64,000 bases of DNA from contig NC_133105.1 of assembly GCF_022965805.1 (NCBI RefSeq), forward strand, positions 27,689,208-27,753,207. The letters run 5' to 3'. Source of the stretch: Primulina eburnea. Its lineage: Eukaryota > Streptophyta > Magnoliopsida > Lamiales > Gesneriaceae. Position numbers and translations under genes: made by a program. The notes beneath the pieces are model-generated. The model worked only from the letters and a program-made list of their open reading frames with translations, was not told where the DNA came from and did not search any database. Below are positions 11,810 through 22,734 of the stretch, piece after piece (position 1 is the stretch's first letter; every line of letters starts with the position of its first letter).

Positions 11810-12907
11810 TGTTAGAGTAGATGCCCTGCAAGCCAACGGTTGGCTAGGGAATTTATTGACTCAAGTGAAATAAACAATCTTTATTTTAATATAATTTAAC
11901 TTTTTATGGTCTTGTTATACTTTATCTGTATACCCATGCAATCAGCATAGATAAAGTCCTTGATTATGCTTTAATACAAATGAATCGTAATTCGATGTTG
12001 AAACTCATTTGTAAACACTGCATATTCTAAATTCGTTCCTAGTCGATTCAGCCGCCTAAAACAGGGATAAAGGCCGCTTGAGCTCGAGACTAGCATCTGT
12101 GATGTTGTGTACTGCGTTTCTTGGTAAGGGCATAGAGATGTCCAAACATGCAGATGGGTAGTCATATGATGATTATACCGAACAACCCTCCCTCGGACTT
12201 TCCAAGTGGTTATCATTCATCGAGAGGATAAGTCCGTGGTTATGATTGTACACCATTAGTCCTTACGACCCGGGACAAACTGAGGCTCTATATGCTAGGG
12301 CTGTGCTTTGACTCGTTTACGGGCTCCAGGAGAGTCATCAGGTGGGGAGGTTGGGTACAGTTGCGACACATATAGGAGCCAGTGCATTGTAGTCGGGGAT
12401 TCACCGCTCACCTATGGGTGTGGATATCCTGTGTGATCTAATGAAATAATAGTGCATGGAATCTCTGGCTAGAGTATGAGATGTATGTTGGAGAAGGAGT
12501 TCTCTAATAGTACACGCGATGCCACTATTATAGTTATCACATAGTTATCGAATTAATATGCAACCCTCGATGAACCAATGGTTGCAGATTCGATCGGGAT
12601 ATATGAGGTGAAGGGACCGTACTGTACGTTAATCATAATCGACTGGTTCTTGCAGGCACTATCAGTGATACCTAGGGGATCATGGGGCGATGCTACTAGA
12701 CGCTCTTACCATGATCCGATGGGTACTATCAGAAATGAGTTCTGACATTCTCGATCAAGGTGTTGATGAAAAGAATGGGGCTAATTAGGGTAAGCCCGAA
12801 TAAAGGATTATGTCCCGAATCACAAAGAGTTGTGAACCCACGGCTAGCTGTATCCCTGAACCATTGAGGGTTACACAAGTACTGGATTGTTTGTTCCCGT
12901 TGAGAGA

Positions 12908-13228
12908 ATAAATTCAAAAGTTGAATTTATATTATATAGTAAATTCAAGGAGTTGAATTTATGATAACTAAATTTTGAGAGAATAAATTCAAGGAGTTGA
13001 ATTTATAAAATTTGAGACTTTAATTTATAAACTCAAATGTTGGGTTTATTAAATATTAAATTTTGGAGGTGATAAAAATTCAAGGAGTTGAATTTATAAT
13101 TTAAATAATAAATTCAAATGTTGAATTTATAATGTATTTAATTTATTAAGCTCAAAAGTTGAGTTGATTAATTAATAAATTAAATATAGTGGATAATATG
13201 TTTAATGGGCTTGTAGGGGTACAAGTCC
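12908..13228 (+). repeat. Inverted-repeat (hairpin) array in K LTR
   Basis: At least seven consecutive inverted repeats occur. ATAAATTCAA and TTGAATTTAT arms are separated by 3-4 bases (AAG, GGAG, ATG) at 12908-12930, 12940-12961, 12983-13006, 13027-13049, 13076-13095 and 13108-13130. A shorter unit is at 13151-13163 (CTCAA/TTGAG). A unit of different sequence, GGGCTTGTA-GGGG-TACAAGTCC (8 of 9 pairs), is at 13207-13228. The array lies upstream of the TATA box. Confidence 0.85.
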
Positions 13229-13347
13229 AACATATTAAATAATTAAAGTTTTAATGGACTTTGATTAAATTAATTAAACTAGTTGGACTAGCCTAATTAT
13301 TAAATCAAGCACATTAATGTTAATTATGTAATTAGGGTTTATTTTAT

Positions 13348-13355
13348 TATAAATA
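13348..13355 (+). promoter_or_regulatory. TATA box of K LTR
   Basis: TATAAATA occurs about 120 bp after the last hairpin unit and about 440 bp before the LTR end, a sensible U3/R position. No transcript data are available. Confidence 0.55.
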
Positions 13356-13816
13356 CCACATGCAAACAAAAACCCTAGCCTACCAACCCACAATTGCAAT
13401 TGTGATTCTCGGCAATCACAAATAAAATTCCTCCAAAAATATTTTGCCCACTTTTTCAAGAAAAAGAATTTCGATTCATCTCTCAAATATTTGATCTCAA
13501 CGTAAAAGTTCTTCCATATTTTCTAGTGCAAATTAGAAGAGGAAAACACTATCTAGTCGTGGACTTGATAGGAGGATATCTTGAAGAAAGTTCGTAGGGA
13601 TTCATCAAGAGCCAGATCTGTTATACCGGATCGGTTGGTGTCCAGTGATTAATTCACCAAAGGTATAACGATTCTAACATCCTATGTATGTTTTGTTAAA
13701 TCATACGAGCGCCCAAAGAAAATTATTTTGTTTTTCAAAATAAAATAAAAATTTTAAACTTCCGCTGCGTTTGGGCGTGTAGAAAACCGGATCCAACAAG
13801 TTCAATATTCTTTCAA

Positions 13817-14002
13817 GGCAAAAACTTGTGTGAGACGGTCTCACGGGTCGTATTTTGTGAGACGGATCTCTTATTTGGGTCATCCATGAAAAAATACTAC
13901 TTTTTATGCTAAAAGTATTAATTTTTATTGTGAATATCGGTAGGGTTGATCCGTCTCACAGATAAAGATCCGTGAGACCGTCTCACAGAAGACAATTCTT
14001 CC
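13817..14002. mobile_element. MITE with nested palindromic ends
   Basis: A 186-bp non-coding insert interrupts R1 LTR sequence that is continuous at about 53120-53140 in the other R1 LTR. Near the left end is TGTGAGACGGTCTCACGG (13829 on) and near the right end its inverse, ending at 13987. Each terminal block is itself almost palindromic (GAGAC-G-GTCTC). TTCAA flanks the insert at 13812-13816 and 14003-14007. There is no coding capacity. The transposase superfamily cannot be decided from the sequence. Confidence 0.72.
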
Positions 14003-14654
14003 TTCAAAATAAATATTTTAACATTCATTACAACATTCAAGAAACTGTCAGGACTCCTAATATTTTTAGTTGTAAAATGACTGTTTTGCCCTTGAAACCC
14101 TAACTTTTCCATTTTACCACTAGACCTTAAAACTTCGATATGAACTCATCCAAACTTTCCATAACACCTTAAAACACTCTCATAAACATTTTTTAGACCT
14201 AAACTTAAGTCTCTTGGCTATATTCATAATTCATTTTAAAACTTGAAACGAAGTTCCAGTTTTAACCAGAATCAACTTGAATTTTAACCAAACTTTGCCA
14301 AACTTTTACCATAACTTAACCACAACTAACCAACCCTTTTTGCAACCCAATTCAAGCCATCTAAAACCCTTGAAAATGCCTAGAATCCGCTGGAATTTTT
14401 CTGCCCATGTTCAAAAAACCCTAACCCCAACAAGCCCTACATTCCTTCTATCCTAGCCCCTAGCCAACGAGACCAGACCCCAACTAGGCTTACTAGGATC
14501 AATAACAACCCTTTAGGACACCTCTGGACCAAGACTAGTGAGCCATGCATGAGGACATGCATGGTTTGTTCTCCTTGCACGCGGAACGACTAATTTTTGC
14601 CCTAGCCGTGTGTCTACCCTTTCACCCCCTCTCCAGCCTTGCATGGACCATTTC

Positions 14655-15570
14655 TGATGCGAATATGGGTGGTCAAGCTCCAAGGAAAACATGGGATCCT
14701 TTGCAGTTGCCGGAGGGACCAATCATGAGAGGACGACTAAAGAAGTTCAAAGAGGCACTACAGGGAGTCATGAGCAAGAATGAAGGGGTCGTGATGCATT
14801 GGAGTACGTTTGGAGGCCAAAGGAATATTATTCAAGCATTGTTGAATACGGCCGAGCCTACACAGATGTCCACACGGACCTGCACACGGGGGCCGTGCCC
14901 TTTACAGCCGAGGATGAGGAATTCCAGTGTCTACACGGACCAGAGCATGGACCAGTAAACGGGGTCCGTGTCCTATGATATATGCGAAGACTGTGTGTAC
15001 ACGGACCCGTACACGGAGGTGGACATGGGGTCCGTGTCCCTTATTTCCAGCTGAAGTTGATTTCCCAAGTGTACACAGACCCGAACACGGAGGGCTACAT
15101 GGGGTCCGTGTCTTTGACGGCTTGGCGAGAAAATTTCCTTTTCTAGAGTTCTAATTATTTTGGAGTCTAGATTTTTGATATCTTTTGTTATCAAAACATA
15201 TTGGGACGAAATTTTGGACACAATTCAGATTATTATTGATATTTTATCATTGTTCTTGAGTTTTTCTCTCAAACAATTAAAGCTTTTGCTTTGTTAAACA
15301 AAGTCAAACTTATCAAAGTTTTTAACTTTGTGACGTTTGTCGATCGTGCTTGTGCGGATTGTCGTCGACTTGTTCTTTGAAGGTTCGTCATAATATCGAT
15401 TGTTTATTCCGTGATTATTGTTGCTAAACTTTTCTTAGTTTAGAGGTGAAAATCACACACACACTTGATTCAAAAGATGGGGCAACAACGATTCTTTGTT
15501 CGTTATTGAAATGAGGGCGCGATTCGATTTTAATCGTGTTTGCTATTCGTTCGTACAAATATTCACATCA
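14655..15570 (+). repeat. Element B 5' LTR (916 bp)
   Basis: It runs from TGATGCGAA to ...TTCACATCA, followed by the PBS. It shows scattered, mostly transition differences from the 3' LTR (about six in the first 86 bp). Four inverted-repeat units with ACGGACC and GGTCCGT arms lie at 14872-14900, 14932-14973, 14998-15039 and 15071-15113. Confidence 0.88.
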
Positions 15571-15572
15571 TT

Positions 15573-15585
15573 TGGTGTCAGAGCC
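15573..15585 (+). other. Primer-binding site of B
   Basis: TGGTGTCAGAGCC sits two bases after the LTR end. It is the initiator-tRNA-Met type with one difference (GTGTC for GTATC). Confidence 0.85.
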
Positions 15586-16191
15586 TTTGGTTAATTGAAT
15601 TCAAGTAAGTTTATCATTCGTTCTATTAGCAGATCTAATTATTCTTTAGTTCCGATTTCAGATCTGTTTTGTTCTATCGTTCTTCGTCGTTCGTGAATCT
15701 GTGATACACGAAATTTTGGGTCTTATTTATTTTTCTTTGAATTTTCGGACATCTTAGAGGAAAAAAAAATACAAAAAATTCCAAAAATTCACCATTATTT
15801 CTTTTTGATATCTTGTTCTATTTCCTTTAGAGAGTCATATTCAATTGCCTCTCACAGTCAAAAAAAAATTTATTATATATCTTTGAATTTCTTGTCTACG
15901 CAGTCCAAGTGAGTCGGTCACAATTGTTCACGAGTTTGAACTTGATTGTTTGATATACACAAATACAAAACTTGAGCACCATTTCGAGAATACTATCAAA
16001 TTTTGAGTGACATTACTTGAGTGCGAGTGAATTTTCTTTGGAGTGACTAGTGAGGATTTGTTGTGAGCAAAAAAATAAGAGAGGAGAGACGAGTGGATTT
16101 TCTTTGGAGTGATCGTGAGGATTTGGGTGGGGACTATTTTTTTTTTGTTTTCTACTAATGTTTTCTTGCAGGTACAATTCAAAAAATTAAA
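15586..16191 (+). other. 5' leader of element B
   Basis: A T- and A-rich untranslated stretch between the PBS and the gag ATG, with no ORF of note. It ends just before the ATG at 16192. Confidence 0.6.
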
Positions 16192-17464
16192 ATGGAGAGG
16201 GAGGTAGGAGATAGTTCGAACCAAGGGTTATCTAAGGTTCAAATGGAGGTGTTGTTTGGGCATTTTAGTAGGATGATGCGAAATGAGTTAGAGCCCTTAC
16301 ATGGGAGGTTGGATAAGCTTGAAGTGAGTACTAGTGGGAGTAAATCTAAGCCTAAAGATGTGGGTAGAGGAGAAGAAGAGGAAGAGTATGATTTGGGAGG
16401 AGATGAGGAGAGTCAAAATGAAAATTGGGGTAGGAATGGAAGAGGTAGAGGAATTGGTAGAGGAAAAAGGGAAGCCGTACGGGGTAGATATGACGGGAAT
16501 AGGGAAGATGGTAACATGGGTAGTATTAAGATGAAAATTCCATCGTTCCATGGGAAATCTGACCCGGAGGCATATTTAGAATGGGAAAAGAGGGTAGAGT
16601 TTGTGTTTGAATGTCACCACTACTCCGAGCCAAAGAAAGTTAGGTTGGCGGTGGTGGAGTTTCTAGACTATGCTCTCATTTGGTGGGATCAATTAGTGAC
16701 CACTAGAAGGAGGTATAATGAGAGACCCATTGAATCTTGGGGTGAGATGAAGAGGGTCATGAGAAAGAGGTTTGTGCCCAACCACTACTATAGGGAGATG
16801 TTTAAGAGGCTACAAACTTTGAGGCAAGATTTAAAGAGTGTTGAGTCATGTTAGGGCAAATATCGAGGAGGATAGTGAGGCGACCATGGCACGTTTTCTT
16901 TGTGGTTTGAACAGGGAGATACAAGATCAAGTGGAGCTTATGCACTACTTGGATCTAGACGAGATGGTGCAAATGGCCATAAAAGTGGAGCAACAACTCA
17001 AGAGGCGAGGAGCTGGCCGCACCAATCAAAGTGGGAGTTTGTCATCTTGGCGACCAAGTGAGGCAAAACGTGACGAAAGCAAAGTGGTGACCAAACCCAA
17101 GATGGAGACCAAGCACGAAACGCCTAAGCAAGGAGTGCAAGGTAAATCTGAAACTCCTCAAACTCGATCTAGAGATACTAAAAGTTTTAGGTGTTAAGGG
17201 TTGGGTCATATTTCTAGTGAATGTCCTAATAAATGGGTGATGATTTTGAATGACTATGGTGAGTATGAGTCTGAAAGTGAGGAGAAAGACGATGATGATG
17301 AGATGCCGGTGTTAGAGGATCCCGATGAGGGATATGGGGCGGTTGTAGGTGAAGCACTAGTGACTAGGCGTATCATGAGTGCCCAAGTCAAGGAGGAGGA
17401 GACTAATCAAAGAGAAAACTTGTTCCATACTAGATGTTTTGTGAATGACAAGGTTTGTGAATGA
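16192..17464 (+). pseudogene. Gag of element B, frameshifted
   Basis: From ATG 16192, an acidic and Gly/Arg-rich N-terminal part leads into the gag domain (KIPSFHGKSDPEAYLEWEK near 16531-16590, and WWDQLV). A deletion near 16850 shifts the frame; ARFLCGLNREI follows at 16888. The zinc knuckle is broken by TAA at 17195-17197 where a Gln is expected between Cys and Gly; its second half (GHISSECPNKW) is readable. The ORF ends at 17464 because a 16-bp tandem duplication throws the frame. Confidence 0.85.
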
Positions 17465-17472
17465 CAAGGTTT
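17441..17472 (+). repeat. 16-bp tandem duplication in gag-pol of B
   Basis: gtgaatgacaaggttt occurs twice head to tail (17441-17456, 17457-17472). Sixteen is not a multiple of three, so the copy shifts the frame between the gag/linker piece (frame of 17201) and the protease piece (frame of 17445). Confidence 0.95.
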
Positions 17473-18035
17473 GCAATCTTATCATAGATGGGGGAAGTTG
17501 TACTAATGTGGCTAGTAGTGAGATGGTAGAAAAATTGAGTTTACCTACATTGAAGCATAGTCAACCATATAGGCTTCAATGGCTGATTGATTATGCGGAG
17601 GTGAAGCTGAACAAACAAGTTTTGGTGTCTTTTTCTATTGGGAAGTATGTTGATGAGGTCTTGTGTGATGTGGTACCTATGCATGCATGTCATATCTTGT
17701 TGGGTAGACCTTGGCAATATGATAAGCGTGTGTCACATGATGGGTTCAAGAATAAGTATTTATTTGTCTTGAAGAAAGAAACCATTGTTTTACTTCCTTT
17801 GTCCTTAAAGAAAGTGTTGGAGGACCAATTGAAAAAAAAGAAGAGAGATGAGGCCGAAAAAAAGAGTGAATTAAATAGTGAGACGGTCTTTGAAAGTAAA
17901 AATGAAATGGCTGAAAAAAAGAGTGATAAAAAGAGTGAGATAGCCATACAAAAGAAAAATAAGAGGAAAGAAATTGAGAGAAAAAAAATAAGAGGAAAGA
18001 GGCCAAAAAAAATCATATATGGCCCAAAAAGGTGA
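17445..18035 (+). pseudogene. Aspartic protease region of B
   Basis: A retropepsin-like fold with the active-site stretch LIIDGGSCTNVAS near 17475-17513. The DGGS form is usual in this chromovirus lineage. LLGRPWQYD follows near 17698. The C-terminal half is Lys/Glu-rich and low in complexity (17830-18030). The piece lost its frame connection to gag through the 16-bp duplication and overlaps the RT frame at 18019. Confidence 0.8.
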
Positions 18036-18996
18036 ATTGAAACAATTGTTGCACACACATGAACCACTTGTGTTAATTGTTTACAAGGAGATCCTCCTTA
18101 ACACAAGTGATATAGTCGGGTCTCTTCCGAGCATTGTTGTTTCACTTTTTCAGGAATTTGAAGATGTGTTTCCGGAGGAGTTGCCTCAAGGCTTACCACG
18201 ATTGAGGGGAATCGAGCACCAAATCGATTTCGTGCCGGGGAGTGCGTTGCCAAATCGTCCAGCCTATAGGAGCAACCCGGAGGAGACTAAGGAGCTTCAA
18301 CGGCAGGTAAGTGAGTTTTTAGATAGAAGGTTTGTGCGTGAGTCAATGTCTCCTTGTGCTGTACCTGTTTTATTAATTCCTAAGAAAGATGGTTCATGGC
18401 GTATGTGTGTAGATTGTAGTGCAATCAATAACATAACCATTAAGTATAGGCATCCCGTACCTAGACTAGATGATATGTTAGATGAATTGCATGGTGCATG
18501 TATTTTTAGCAAGATTGACTTGAAGAATGGTTATCACCAAATTAGGATGAGGGAAGGCGATGAGTGGAAAACTGCTTTTAAAACCAATTACGGGTTATAT
18601 GAGTGGATGGTCATGCCATTTGGCTTATCTAACGCTCCTAGCACCTTTATGCGGTTAATGAACCATGTGTTGCGTGCATACATAGGGAAGTTTGTGGTTG
18701 TTTACTTTGATGATATCCTAGTGTAAAGCAAAAACTTGGATGAGCATGTTGACCACTTGAGACTTGTGCTAATCACGCTAAGGGCTGAGAATTTATATGC
18801 TAACTTAAAGAAATATGATTTTTGTACAAGCAAACTTGTCTTTCTTGGTTTTGTGGTAAGCTCGCAGGGAATACATGTGGATGAAGACAAGGTAAGTGCT
18901 ATTTGAGATTGGCCAACGCCTACTACTGTTGGTCAAGTTCGAAGCTTTCATGGTCTTGCAAGCTTCTATAGGAGGTTTGTAAAGGATTTTAGCACA
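18019..18996 (+). pseudogene. Reverse transcriptase of B, with stops
   Basis: The first piece (18019-18726) has FPEELPQGLPRLRGIEHQID, SWRMCVDCSAIN, FSKIDLKNGYHQIR, MPFGLSNAPSTF and the catalytic YFDDILV just before a TAA at 18724-18726, where Tyr is expected. The thumb continues to about 18996 with TGA at 18904-18906 in place of Arg (CGA to TGA). Catalytic aspartates are intact; the gene is not. Confidence 0.88.
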
Positions 18997-19737
18997 TTGG
19001 CAGCACCAATGACAGCGGTTATTAAGAAGAACGTTCCATTCTATTGGGGCGAGGAGCAAGAGAAATCCTTTAATATTATCAAGCAAAAATTAATTAATGC
19101 TCCTTTACTTGTTTTACCTGATTTTGCTAATACTTTTGAAATTGAATGTGATGCATCAGGTGTAGGTATTGGTGGAGTATTGATGCAAGGAGGGCAGCCG
19201 GTGGCATACTTTAGCGAGAAGCTCAATGGAGTAGCGCTGAACTATCCCACGTATGATAAGGAGTTCTACGCACTTGTGAGGACCCTAGAGACATGGCAGC
19301 ACTACTTGAGGCCTAAGGAGTTTGTGATTCATACGAATCATGAGTCTCTAAAGCACCTTAAGGGGGAACAGAATTTGAACAAGCGGCATGCCAAGTGGGT
19401 GGCATTCATTGAAACATTTCCCTATATCATCAAGTAAAAACAAGGTAAGGAGAATGTAGTGGCCGATGCACTATCACGGAGGTACGTACTAACCTCTACC
19501 TTGGAATTTAAGATTTTGGGGTTCGAGCATGTCAAGAAGTTGTATGTGGTAGATGATGATTTTAAGAGTGAGTTTGAAACTTGTATGCACGGTCCACATG
19601 ATAAATTTTATTTGCTTCATGGTTTCTTGTTTAGAGAAGATAGGTTGTGCATCCCTAAATCATCGATTCGTGAATTACTTGTTAGGGAGGCACATGGGGG
19701 TGGTTTGATGGGACACTTTGGTGTGCAAAAACTTTGA
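18997..19737 (+). pseudogene. RNase H and integrase zinc region of B
   Basis: RNase H has [13 protein letters not shown] with its aspartate near 19147, [11 protein letters not shown] and [14 protein letters not shown] at 19435-19437 interrupts just before ADALSRRY (19461). The open stretch 19459-19737 enters the integrase N-terminal domain (REAHGGGLMGHFGVQK). Confidence 0.82.
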
Positions 19738-19769
19738 ATGTTTTGCCTTAACATTTTTATTGGCCACAT

Positions 19770-20366
19770 ATGAAGCGTGATATTGAACGTGTGTGTGATA
19801 AGTGCATAACTTGTAGGCAAGCTAAGTCTAGAATACAACCGCATGGATTGTATACACCACTTCCTGTCCCTAGTGAGTCTTGGATTGACATTTCTATGGA
19901 CTTTGTTTTGGGGTTGCCTAGGACTAAGAAGGGGAGGGATTCAATATTTGTTGTTGTTGATAAATTTTCTAAGATGGCACATTTCATTGCTTGTCACAAA
20001 ACCGATGATACTTCTAACATTGCGGACTTGTTCTTTAGAGAAGTCGTTAGGTTGCATGGCATGCCTAGGACTATTGTGTCTGACCGTGATGTTAAGTTTT
20101 TGAGTTACTTTTGGAAAACTTTATGGGCTAAACTTGGCACAAAATTGTTGTTCTCTACCACTTGTCATCCTCAAACAAACGGGAAAATTGAATTTGTTAA
20201 TAGAAATTTAGGAACACTTTTGCGTGCTATTCTTAAAAAGAACTTAAAGAATTGGGAGAATTGTTTGCCATTTGTTGAGTTTGCTTATAATCGCAGTGTG
20301 CATTCTACTACAAATTATTCACCATTTGAGATTGTTTATGGTTTTAATCCTTTGACTTGGATTTGA
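19770..20366 (+). pseudogene. Integrase core of B
   Basis: The second half of the zinc domain ([13 protein letters not shown]) leads into the core. Catalytic Asp is in MDFVLGLP, Asp in IVSDRDVKF and Glu in [10 protein letters not shown], so the triad survives. A stop after FNPLTWI at 20364-20366 splits it from the C-terminal part in another frame. Confidence 0.85.
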
Positions 20367-21151
20367 TGTCTTTACCTGTGAGTGAAAGGTTAAACATGGA
20401 TGGGAAAAAGAAGGCTGAATTTGTTAGGGGTTTGCATGAAAAGGTCAGGGCCAACATTGAGAAGAGAAATGAGCAATATGCCAAGCAAGCCAACAAAAGG
20501 AAGAAGAAGGTGATATTTGAGAAGGGAGATTGGGTGTGGCTATACTTGAGGAAGGAAAGGTTCCCCGAGAAGAAAAGTTCAAAGCTATTACCTAGGGGTG
20601 ATGGACTATTTCAAGTCCTTGAAAGGATTAATGACAACGCCTACAGACTCGATCTACCAGGTGAGTATAACGTGAGTTATACTTTTAATGTTAGTGACTT
20701 GTCGTTGTTTGATGTAGGTGACGAACTAGATTTGAGGACAAATCCTTTTCAAGAAGGGGAGGATGATGCGAACATGGGTGGTCAAGCTCCAAGGAAAGCA
20801 TGGGATCCTTTGCAGTTGCCGGAGGGACCAGTCACGAAGGGACGACTAAAGAAGTTCAAAGAGGCACTACAGGGAGTCATGAGCAAGTATGAAGGGGTCG
20901 TGATGCATGGGATTACGTTTGGAGGCCAAAGGAATATTATTCAAGCATTGTTGAATCAGGCCGAGCCTACACGGACCTGCACACGGGGGTCGTGCCCTTT
21001 ACAGCCGAGGATGAAGAATTCCAGTGTCTACACGGACCCGAGCATGGACCAGTACACGGGGTCCGTGTCCTATGATATTTGCGAAGACCATGTGTACACG
21101 GACCCGTACACGGAGGTGGACATAGGGTCCGTGTCCCTTGTTTCCAGCTGA
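20357..21151 (+). pseudogene. Integrase C-terminus and CR-like tail of B, reading into the 3' LTR
   Basis: A 264-codon piece. KGDWVWLYLRKERFP and LLPRGDGLFQVLERINDNAYRLDLP are the integrase C-terminal GPF/Y-type module. The frame crosses the LTR boundary at 20764 without a stop and encodes DPLQLPEGPVTKGRLKKFKEAL-type sequence before low-complexity codons derived from the inverted repeats. In CRM chromoviruses the chromodomain-related CR motif is partly encoded by the LTR, which fits. The 5' LTR carries the same reading frame without use. Confidence 0.8.
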
Positions 21152-21650
21152 AGTTGATTTCCCGAGTGTACACGGACCCGGACACGGAGGGCTACACGGG
21201 GTCCGTGTCCTTGACGTCTTGACGAGAAAATTTCCTTTTCTAGAGTTCTAATTATTTTGGAGTCTAGATTTTTGATATCTTTTGTTTATCAAAACATATT
21301 GGGACGAAATTTTGGACACAATTCAGAGTATTATTGATATGTTATCATTGTTCTTGAGTTTTTCTCTCAAACAATTAAAGCTTTTGCTTTGTTAAACAAA
21401 ATCAAACTTATCAAAGTTTTTAAATTTGTGGCGTTTGTTGATCGTGCTTGTGCTGATTGTCGTCGACTTGTTCTTTGAAGGTTCGCCATAATATCGATTG
21501 TTTATTCCGTGATTATTTGTTGCTAAACGTTTCTTAGTTTAGAGGTGAAAATCACACACACACACTTGATTCAAAAGATCGGGACAACAACAATTCTATG
21601 TTCGTTATTGAATTGAGGGCGCGATTCGATTTTGATCTTGTTTTCTATTC
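20764..21650 (+). repeat. Element B 3' LTR (3' end truncated)
   Basis: It starts TGATGCGAAC after the purine run AAGAAGGGGAGGA. It matches the 5' LTR to about 21650, where the 5' copy continues for some 22 further bases absent here. Inverted-repeat units lie at 20968-20997, 21029-21070, 21095-21136 and 21169-21210. R1 LTR sequence resumes at 21651. Confidence 0.85.
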
Positions 21651-22695
21651 ATGGCTACGACCCTCACGAGCCCAACCACTTGCCTGGACAGCCTTTGGAC
21701 ATCCCCATCTTCTATTTCCTTCAAAAAAAACCTTACCCTAGCTTTTGTTAAAACCCAAAAATCGTGCGGATCCTTGCCTTCCTTTCCAGCCCTTAATCGT
21801 GCATCTAAAGTCCTTAAACCTGCTGTAAATCGATCCACTAACATCCCTAACCTGGTAGCCACTTCCCTTTAACAAGTACCATTAAGAATCATGCAAGAAA
21901 AATCATGTTTTCCATGTATAATGCATAAAAATGAAACAAAATAAGTGGATATCATATTTTCATGCAACCATGTATATTCACACATAATACAGTATGAACG
22001 ATGAGAAACGAATGAATAAAGCATTCCTTTGCGTGAATCACGAATAAATAATTCTAGACGTGAAGGGACGTTGCTGGAGAGACGAGGAAGATCCTTTATG
22101 GTGAATTGCTAAAACGTGTGGTGTGTGTTCATGTGTGTGGCTGCTAGGGATAAACCCTAGAATTCTAGTGTTGGGCATGAGTTTTGTAGGGAGATTAGGG
22201 CTTGGAACAATCAAGTTTTAGACATAAGTAATAAGGTAGAAACTTAGGCCCAATATCCTTAGTATCATAGGCCCATTCGAAAGTAGGAAAAATACTTCGT
22301 TTAGAAAAAAATTCGAAAATATTAAACGAGCCTCCAAAAGTTCTTGTTTTCGTCGAAAATCGATTATCGGTTTAAAATACGACTCGACGTGTAAAAACAC
22401 CTCAAAAGACACCATTTTCAAAATTTTCACATTAAATATACCATATATTAAATAATTAAAAATAATCATTTACTAAAAATATTTTTTCTTTACAGTCCCC
22501 GGTCTCTGTCTTAGTTCACGTCTCGAACAACCTTTGAAACACAGCTTTATGCCTTCTTATAGCAAAATCATATTTTAAATATGTAAACATGCCTATCATA
22601 TTTAAATAATGCAATTAGAATAAATTAATTAAAAAAATTTCATTTTCCTAGATTTGCATGCAATTGGATTAAGTTATCGCATTTTGAACCTTACA

Positions 22696-22711
22696 ATTCC
22701 TCCTTCCCTTA
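22696..22711 (-). other. Polypurine tract of R1
   Basis: On the minus strand AAGGGAAGGAGGAAT abuts the LTR start TGTAAGG. It is preceded by GAGGTCGAAATTCATTT, the chromovirus pre-PPT motif with changes. Confidence 0.75.
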
Positions 22712-22734
22712 AATGAATTTCGACCTCAAAATTT

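Larger units (their letters stand above)
1..13798 (+). mobile_element. Element K: Ty1/copia retrotransposon, 5' end outside window, split by A
   Basis: Degenerate gag, integrase, reverse transcriptase and RNase H occur in copia order (integrase before RT) on the plus strand, followed by a PPT and a 1989-bp 3' LTR ending at 13798. The 5' LTR lies left of the window. The right boundary abuts R1 LTR sequence at 13799, so K inserted into the R1 3' LTR. The coding region has many stops and appears to lack a protease. Confidence 0.85.
11810..13798 (+). repeat. Element K 3' LTR (1989 bp)
   Basis: The LTR begins TGTTAGAGTAG after the PPT and ends ...GGATCCAACA. It is homologous along most of its length to solo LTR I (42176-44225). 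Shared blocks include ctgtatacccat, gtacaccattagtcctta and aacttccg-tgcg near the end. It carries an inverted-repeat array at 12908-13228 and a TATA box at 13348. The sequence right of 13798 belongs to the R1 LTR. Confidence 0.88.
14655..21650 (+). mobile_element. Element B: CRM-like Ty3/gypsy chromovirus, decayed
   Basis: The LTRs begin TGATGCGAA at 14655 and 20764. A tRNA-iMet-type PBS lies at 15573 and a PPT before 20764. Gag, protease, RT, RNase H and integrase follow in gypsy order on the plus strand. The TGATG LTR start, a YFDD-type RT box, a DGGS protease and a pol ORF that runs into the 3' LTR all match what is known of the CRM (centromeric) chromovirus clade. The clade call is from memory of the family. 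The 3' LTR lacks the last 22 or so bases seen in the 5' LTR, and no perfect TSD could be read. Inserted in the R1 3' LTR. Confidence 0.85.
13799..22695 (-). repeat. R1 3' LTR, partial, interrupted by MITE and element B
   Basis: LTR sequence occupies 13799-13816, 14003-14654 and 21651-22695. It starts on the minus strand at 22695 (TGTAAGG) next to a PPT. It aligns with 53100-54462 plus 62313-62680 of the other R1 LTR. The part beyond about 53100 in that copy (R-U5) is missing here because K inserted at 13798. ORFs in it, such as 14545-14958, are not genes. Confidence 0.82.

Noticed and set aside
14545..14958. 137-codon ORF spanning R1 LTR and element B LTR
   Set aside because: It crosses an insertion boundary. 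Its second half is the LTR-encoded CR-like segment without upstream pol.
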